Shown: in pieces, positions 5,956-9,935 of the stretch
How positions within the stretch are numbered: position 1 is the first letter of the stretch
Layout: each line of letters opens with the position of its first letter
Origin: an uncultured Blautia sp.
GTDB lineage: Bacteria; Bacillota; Clostridia; Lachnospirales; Lachnospiraceae
Direction of reading: 5' to 3'
Assembly: GCA_900551465.1 (NCBI GenBank)
Contig: URWL01000044.1
Location: 1 to 9,935 of the forward strand
DNA length: 9,935 nt
Translations under genes and position numbers: made by a program
Notes under the pieces: model-generated
Database searches by the model: none
Told to the model about the DNA's origin: nothing
The model's input: the letters and a program-made list of their open reading frames with translations, nothing else

Positions 5956-8043
5956 TCACTGTGTCTTCGGCGGATGAATCTTCAGCATTTCCATACCCAG
6001 AGGACTTTCACTATGACATACATCTAACGCCTCTCCCTTTATCGCCATTTCATAAATGCTATCTGATACATGGATTTTTTCCTCACTTCCGTCATTTAAA
6101 AGTACCGTCAATGTGTTGTCGTCGCCTTTGGTATTGGGATCTTCCTTATGACTGTCAACAATGACCGCTTTATAATGACGGGCCGGTCCGCATAAAGCCG
6201 CATTTGCACAATAAGAAATACTCATGCCCAAGGACATACCCACAAGTATCACAAAAAAACCAGTTTCAAAACGTCTTCCCTTCGGTGTACGGTAAAGGCA
6301 TAAAGAAATCACAGGGACAGCAATGAGCAGCCCCTGGATAATCCATATTTCACCGCTGCCTTTCGGCTGCATTGCACTTCGACTCCATATATAATGAACC
6401 TGCCAGAGCATTGCAAGAGCCGGAAAAAACATGACCGGCAAAGAAAGGCGGATGTGCATGGAATTCCATTCTGCCGTGGCATTTTTCGGACGGTCTCCAA
6501 AAATAAGTACCGGGGCAAACACAACGCAAAAAATAAGAAACGGAACCGGTGATATGGCAGCAATCGCCATAGTTATGCGGAACTTTACCTTGGCAAAGAG
6601 ATATAAGGGAATGGGGGAAACTATTCCAACAAGATACAAAATCATAACTGCCCACAAGCCTGCACGGATTGCTTTCAGATGGTCATGCCAATGTGTGCGA
6701 TATTCCTCTCTCCACTGCAGGATGCCTTCCTCTTTTACCTGTTCTGCTGTCTGACGTTCCATGGCAGGTGTCAGTGATGCTTCCAGATCCGTGCTTTCGA
6801 TCCACTCGGCAAGCCGGGATGCCCCACGCATATTTGTCTCCACAGAAAACAGTTTTTTCCCGTTTTCATTCAACAGCTGAATGGAACGGTTAACTGTAAG
6901 ACGGGCAGATGCTACCTGTCCCGCTTCCAGTTTCTTTTGTCTTCCCAGACTGCTGATATATAAAACAGAATGATCCTGAAATACAAACATAGAACGGTTA
7001 CGTCCTGCCAAGATCATCCACACTCCAAAAAACGTAACAAAAACACCCACCCCACCAAGAAAAACCGTACTGCCATCAACAGGGGCAGCCGATGCAACTG
7101 CGACAGCCATAAAGAGAAAAGCACTTCCCAACAGCCACAGGAAGATTCCCACTCCTGTGACTTTCTTCTGTTCCCGCAGAACAACAACAGGTTTTTGCAT
7201 CTCCTCCGGTTCTGTATGACGATGCAGCAAAAGAATCAGTCCGAACCCAAACCATATCAGAAGCAGGATCAGTACTGCTGCCGCATTTTGCAGTGCCAAA
7301 GGCTCACCGGCAAAAAACAGTATCACAAATAGAAACAGCGAGATGATTATAGAAATACATCCCAATAATGTGCAGGGCCACTTCTTCCCTGCCGTCGGTG
7401 GATTCCTGTCCGGTTCCAATTGCTTTTTGGGCGCATCTGGCTCCAGGCGGACTGGTTCCATTTCCAGTGCTTTTTCCAAGACACTGCCGCAATGTGGGCA
7501 CTGAGACACATACTCCATTTGTGGAAAACGGCTTTTTTTATCAAGGGGCAGATCCTGACCGCATCCAGGACATACCCAGTACTGATAAAAAGCCTTCTGA
7601 CGCATCAGGCGAAGATACATATACCCTCCAGCCGGACATAAAAAAACCAGAAGCAGGTAAAGCAGCTCCTTCGTTAATAGAAATATTATAAAGCATCCCA
7701 CTGACAAAACAGCCGAAGACAGCAAGGCCCGGGTTCCCATACATACCGCCTGGTTATTTGCAGTGATATATGTCTCATTTCCACTGGTCATCCCTATATG
7801 TTGTATTTGTAGCAGAAACGCTTCTATCAATTCATAGAGGTCGTCGATATCATCTATTTCTTCACTTGACAGTTGGTCGTACAGCTTTTCATTTACAAAG
7901 ATCCTGCACCCTGTTCTGTTCACTTCTACCTTGGCATAAAGCAGCGCCAGTGTGAAATTTTCACCATAAAATTTCATCCGATACTTTGGGTATTGGGTTT
8001 TCAATCTGTTATAAAGGTTTTCTAATTCGATCATGTCATACAT
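5956..8043 (-). CDS. Large polytopic membrane protein with zinc ribbon and PH-like segment, unknown function
   Basis: The protein has 695 residues. A soluble N-terminal domain (1-105, with YPKYRMKFYGENFTLALLYA and an acidic helix SSEEIDDIDDLYELIEAF) is followed by two helices at about 107-147. A four-Cys zinc ribbon comes next (C158/C161 and C182/C185). A Pro-rich linker (195-222) and helices at about 225-246, 252-273, 297-317 and 328-346 follow. Residues 350-418 look like a membrane-facing PH-like fold (MFVFQDHSVLYISSLGRQKKL through KKLFSVETNMRGASRLAEWI). About five more helices lie between 463 and 614, then a soluble tail with a DGSEEKIHVSD strand. It is probably a multi-domain envelope protein; no transport or catalytic motif is visible. 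The frame opens at 8088, but GGAGGG eight bases upstream favours 8043. Confidence 0.8.
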   Translation of the reverse strand: MYDMIELENLYNRLKTQYPKYRMKFYGENFTLALLYAKVEVNRTGCRIFVNEKLYDQLSSEEIDDIDDLYELIEAFLLQIQHIGMTSGNETYITANNQAVCMGTRALLSSAVLSVGCFIIFLLTKELLYLLLVFLCPAGGYMYLRLMRQKAFYQYWVCPGCGQDLPLDKKSRFPQMEYVSQCPHCGSVLEKALEMEPVRLEPDAPKKQLEPDRNPPTAGKKWPCTLLGCISIIISLFLFVILFFAGEPLALQNAAAVLILLLIWFGFGLILLLHRHTEPEEMQKPVVVLREQKKVTGVGIFLWLLGSAFLFMAVAVASAAPVDGSTVFLGGVGVFVTFFGVWMILAGRNRSMFVFQDHSVLYISSLGRQKKLEAGQVASARLTVNRSIQLLNENGKKLFSVETNMRGASRLAEWIESTDLEASLTPAMERQTAEQVKEEGILQWREEYRTHWHDHLKAIRAGLWAVMILYLVGIVSPIPLYLFAKVKFRITMAIAAISPVPFLIFCVVFAPVLIFGDRPKNATAEWNSMHIRLSLPVMFFPALAMLWQVHYIWSRSAMQPKGSGEIWIIQGLLIAVPVISLCLYRTPKGRRFETGFFVILVGMSLGMSISYCANAALCGPARHYKAVIVDSHKEDPNTKGDDNTLTVLLNDGSEEKIHVSDSIYEMAIKGEALDVCHSESPLGMEMLKIHPPKTQ

Positions 8044-8050
8044 AAGTCTG

Positions 8051-8056
8051 CCCTCC
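8051..8056 (-). promoter_or_regulatory. Ribosome binding site fixing the start of the 695-residue gene
   Basis: GGAGGG precedes ATG 8043 by seven bases. The earlier Met codons at 8088 and 8058 have only AAGAG or no site. If 8088 were used, the gene would begin three bases after the upstream stop codon. Confidence 0.65.
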
Positions 8057-8091
8057 ATGTGCAATTTATTCCAAAGCAACCTTATCATTTT

Positions 8092-8733
8092 TTACTCTTT
8101 AATTTCCAATTTTTTGACAGCAAAATATTTCACCAGATTAAATACACCTAAAATGCAAAGCATGGAAACAAAATAAAAACCAACACTGGCAATTCTGATC
8201 ATAGTGGTATATCCGGCTTTTGTACTTAATATTTTTGCAGCGCTTATTCCAAGCAGAACAAAACTGGTTATACACCATCCTCCTGCCATTTTCTTTGAGG
8301 AGGAAGGATTGTATACATCTTTTTTTATCAGGATTACCGTAAGAAAGAGATATGCTGCGATTGCAAATATGTAAATGACAGCAAGTACAGCTAAATACCC
8401 TTTATACCTTTCTTTTTCCATGATTGTTAACATGAAAGTTGTCCCTGCCCAGCAGAACAGAATCGAAAAGGTCAGACTTTGTATTCCATATATCCAGAAA
8501 ACTTTCTTTCCGGTTACTTCTTTGCTTGAAAAGGTAGAAATAACAAATCCAAGATATACAATGACCAGAAATATTTTTGAAAAACATGGTAAGGGAGATG
8601 CCTCTGCCAGAAAGAAAAACAGAAATACCAAGAACAGGATTGCACCATCTAATTTGTAAATTTCTTTTGGCTTGATCGTATTTTCTATTCCGTATAGTAA
8701 AAAAATTTTTGTCTGTTCACTGATTTTTTTCAT
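8092..8733 (-). CDS. Six-helix integral membrane protein, unknown function
   Basis: The 213-residue product has hydrophobic helices at about 30-43, 52-68, 79-105, 111-137, 151-168 and 178-206, joined by short charged loops (SSKEVTGKK, MEKERYKG, KKDVYNPSSSKKM). The N-terminus is soluble and basic (MKKISEQTKIFLLYGIENTIKPKE). I see no conserved catalytic or transport motif. The site before ATG 8733 is poor (no GGAGG), while the upstream stop codon is only 13 bases away, so translation may be coupled to the frame-broken gene. The gap to the next start is 48 bases, consistent with one transcript. Confidence 0.72.
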   Translation of the reverse strand: MKKISEQTKIFLLYGIENTIKPKEIYKLDGAILFLVFLFFFLAEASPLPCFSKIFLVIVYLGFVISTFSSKEVTGKKVFWIYGIQSLTFSILFCWAGTTFMLTIMEKERYKGYLAVLAVIYIFAIAAYLFLTVILIKKDVYNPSSSKKMAGGWCITSFVLLGISAAKILSTKAGYTTMIRIASVGFYFVSMLCILGVFNLVKYFAVKKLEIKE

Positions 8734-8746
8734 AACCCATTTGACA

Positions 8747-9246
8747 CTACCATAGTTCTTCTTCGGGTACTTTTATCTTTGCATGGAGCACATGTTCCAG
8801 ATATAACAATATAAGGCAACGTCCTTCTTCAGATTTTCCTATTTTTGAAATATTTCTATACAGCAGATACAACGGAAAAAGAAATAAAATCAGAACCTCT
8901 GCTAAAATCAATAGATCTCCCTGAGAAAAAAACAACCCAAATAGAAATATCATAAACAGAAACAATTGCGGACCTTTTTTATGTACGGCAAAAGTACAAA
9001 CTTACCTTCCAACATTACATTGTTTCCCTGACTTTTTACATGTGTTTGAAGCATTTCCCATCCGCCGCCTGTCATAGTTCCTGCTGCATATCCAATACAT
9101 AAGGTATCGTTTTCTTCCCGGTACGATGCCAGCACCATATTTCTATAAGCCTGATTCGAAAAGGTTAATGGCTTTGCAGTTTGTCTGACCCGGTCCAATA
9201 ATTCTTCTTTAGAATACGGAAAATATATTTTATAAGATTCCTGTAT
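8747..9246 (-). pseudogene. Membrane protein gene with ATA start and a frame break at A AAA AAG
   Basis: Two adjacent frames together encode about 166 residues. The first runs from 9246 with QESYKIYFPYSKEELLDRV, then PLTFSNQAYRNMVLASYREE, a Gly-rich IGYAAGTMTGGGWEM, and LEGKFVLLPYIKK. It stops at 8950-8952. The second continues without overlap loss as GPQLFLFMIFLFGLFF, another hydrophobic stretch LLILAEVLILFLFPLYLLY, and a soluble tail ending KVPEEELW. So it would be a soluble N-terminal domain followed by one or two helices. The frame has no ATG, GTG or TTG before residue 17; the codon six bases after AAAGGA is ATA (9244-9246). Either the gene is decaying, by a G-to-A start mutation and a lost A, or it is expressed by unusual initiation and frameshifting. 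The family is unknown. Confidence 0.6.
8974..8980 (-). other. A AAA AAG slippery heptamer at the frame junction
   Basis: In the upstream frame the codons read ATA AAA AAG GTC. Slipping back one base on AAAAAAG lands exactly on GGT CCG CAA, the start of the downstream frame. This heptamer in this phase is the -1 frameshift site known from E. coli dnaX and some insertion sequences. I see no clear stem-loop downstream, and the nearest Shine-Dalgarno-like GGAAGG is about 20 bases or more upstream, further than usual. A deleted A would look the same. Confidence 0.45.
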
Positions 9247-9252
9247 GTGCTG

Positions 9253-9258
9253 TCCTTT
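9253..9258 (-). promoter_or_regulatory. Shine-Dalgarno in front of a non-standard ATA start
   Basis: AAAGGA lies six bases before ATA at 9244-9246, exactly where an ATG would be expected. The protein-like sequence begins directly after it. Confidence 0.4.
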
Positions 9259-9295
9259 CTTAGTGCTTTTTTATAAACTCCTTTATTTGACTTTA

Positions 9296-9799
9296 TCACA
9301 GTCTGTCAAAGAACAAATATAATGCCAGCAAAATAATGACGCAGCCACAGAATGCACCCACAGCCTTATTTAATTCGTTGCTGCGAAATTCTTCCCTTGG
9401 TAATATTGCGTCTTTTTCATAACCATAGTAAACATGATCTGTGGTATAAGCCGGAATTCGCTCTCCTACTTCATACTCATCATATATTTTCACTGGGATC
9501 TGCATTCTCTTATCTGTATCGTAATAAAAGAAATAATTGGTAGATAAACTGTATTTTCCACTGGGGGAGGTATAGGTGTATTTTTTCCTGATCACAATAT
9601 CTTCTATAAAATAATCTTTTCCCAGAACCATTTGCTCCATCTGCTTTTTAAATTTTGCAGAGGTGACTGCCACTCTTGTCCAGAAGAAAACAAACAGGAG
9701 GCTGACGATTACCAGTATAACTGCCAAAAACTTTCTTATTTTCTTTCTTCTTATTCTTTTCGCTTCCAGATCTTTTGCCTTAATCAGTTTACTGCTCAT
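9296..9799 (-). CDS. Two-helix membrane protein with an external beta-rich domain, unknown function
   Basis: This protein has 167 residues. A strongly basic N-terminus (KAKDLEAKRIRRKKIRK) puts it inside, followed by a helix at about 23-40. An extracytoplasmic domain (45-145) is rich in Tyr and beta strands: DIVIRKKYTYTSPSGKY, TNYFFYYDTDK, then IPVKIYDEYEVGERIPAYTT. A second helix lies at about 146-163. The VGERIPAY segment recalls small-molecule or OB-like modules of DUF3592-type proteins, but I do not assign it. The frame extends to 9838, but AAGGGG six bases before ATG 9799 fixes the start, and the longer form would overlap the upstream gene. Function unknown. Confidence 0.78.
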   Translation of the reverse strand: MSSKLIKAKDLEAKRIRRKKIRKFLAVILVIVSLLFVFFWTRVAVTSAKFKKQMEQMVLGKDYFIEDIVIRKKYTYTSPSGKYSLSTNYFFYYDTDKRMQIPVKIYDEYEVGERIPAYTTDHVYYGYEKDAILPREEFRSNELNKAVGAFCGCVIILLALYLFFDRL

Positions 9800-9834
9800 T
9801 TTTGTCCCCTTTCCCTGCCAGATTACTGCGATCA

Positions 9835-9935
9835 TCAATATCCCCAGCCTCCCTCAACAACTTCCCAGCCCTGAGGATCCTCAACTCGTACCAGACTCCA
9901 GCTCCAGTCCGTATAAGTTTCATTCGGTATCATGC
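9835..9935 (-). CDS. 3' end of an unidentified gene (start outside window)
   Basis: The last 33 or so codons of a gene enter from the right edge and end at TGA 9835-9837. The residues include ETYTDWSWSLVRVEDP and the Trp- and Gly-rich end QGWEVVEGGWGY. The frame is open to the edge, and 35 bases separate its stop from the start of the next gene, so they are probably cotranscribed. Too little is visible to suggest a function. A local Met at 9933 has no ribosome binding site within view, so it is most likely internal. Confidence 0.6.
   Translation of the reverse strand, partial: MIPNETYTDWSWSLVRVEDPQGWEVVEGGWGY

Noticed and set aside
7368..7691. Plus-strand frames opposite the zinc-ribbon region of the 695-residue protein
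   Set aside because: The minus strand here encodes a clear four-Cys ribbon and linker; the plus frames have no ribosome binding site.

Overview
The window reads as low-GC Firmicutes DNA, most likely Clostridia and probably Lachnospiraceae. The evidence is strong AGGAGG-type ribosome binding sites, AT-rich spacers, frequent AGA, ATA and GGA codons, and a leftmost gene that is a typical clostridial TIGR03960-type radical SAM protein. This placement is inferred from style and gene families, not from a marker gene. Every gene I can support lies on the minus strand, so transcription runs from right to left. I found no rRNA, tRNA, CRISPR array, insertion sequence or convincing intrinsic terminator.

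Right part (9935 to about 5956): the 3' end of an unidentified gene is followed by a closely spaced run. It contains a 167-residue two-helix membrane protein, a frame-broken gene of about 166 residues with one or two membrane helices, a 213-residue six-helix membrane protein, and a 695-residue polytopic protein with a zinc ribbon and a PH-like segment. The frame-broken gene has two oddities. Its start codon appears to be ATA behind a good Shine-Dalgarno. Its two frames join exactly at an A AAA AAG heptamer.

Middle part (about 5850 to 3018): a promoter with a perfect TATAAT leads into a run of small genes. These are a three-helix membrane protein, a second small membrane gene broken by two single-base shifts, a zinc-ribbon two-helix protein, a TfoX-like N-terminal domain protein, a soluble unknown, and a two-helix protein with a soluble tail. 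The 3' end of the last gene runs out of frame into the remains of an alpha/beta hydrolase. That remnant still encodes a candidate Ser-Asp-His triad but has lost its N-terminal part.

Left part (2913 to 1): first comes an in-frame fusion of a GNAT acetyltransferase with an FMN-binding split-barrel domain. A spacer of about 250 bases with a promoter-like stretch and a 13-base palindrome follows. Last is the conserved radical SAM gene, which leaves the window before its C-terminus.

Overall, a conserved chromosomal gene borders an accessory stretch of small, mostly membrane-bound proteins of unknown role, with several genes broken or remodelled. Such arrays can be immunity-gene arrays or envelope-stress accessory islands, but no toxin or mobile gene is visible here, so that remains a guess. 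Three of the frame breaks lie at homopolymer runs, so sequencing error must be excluded before calling them biological.
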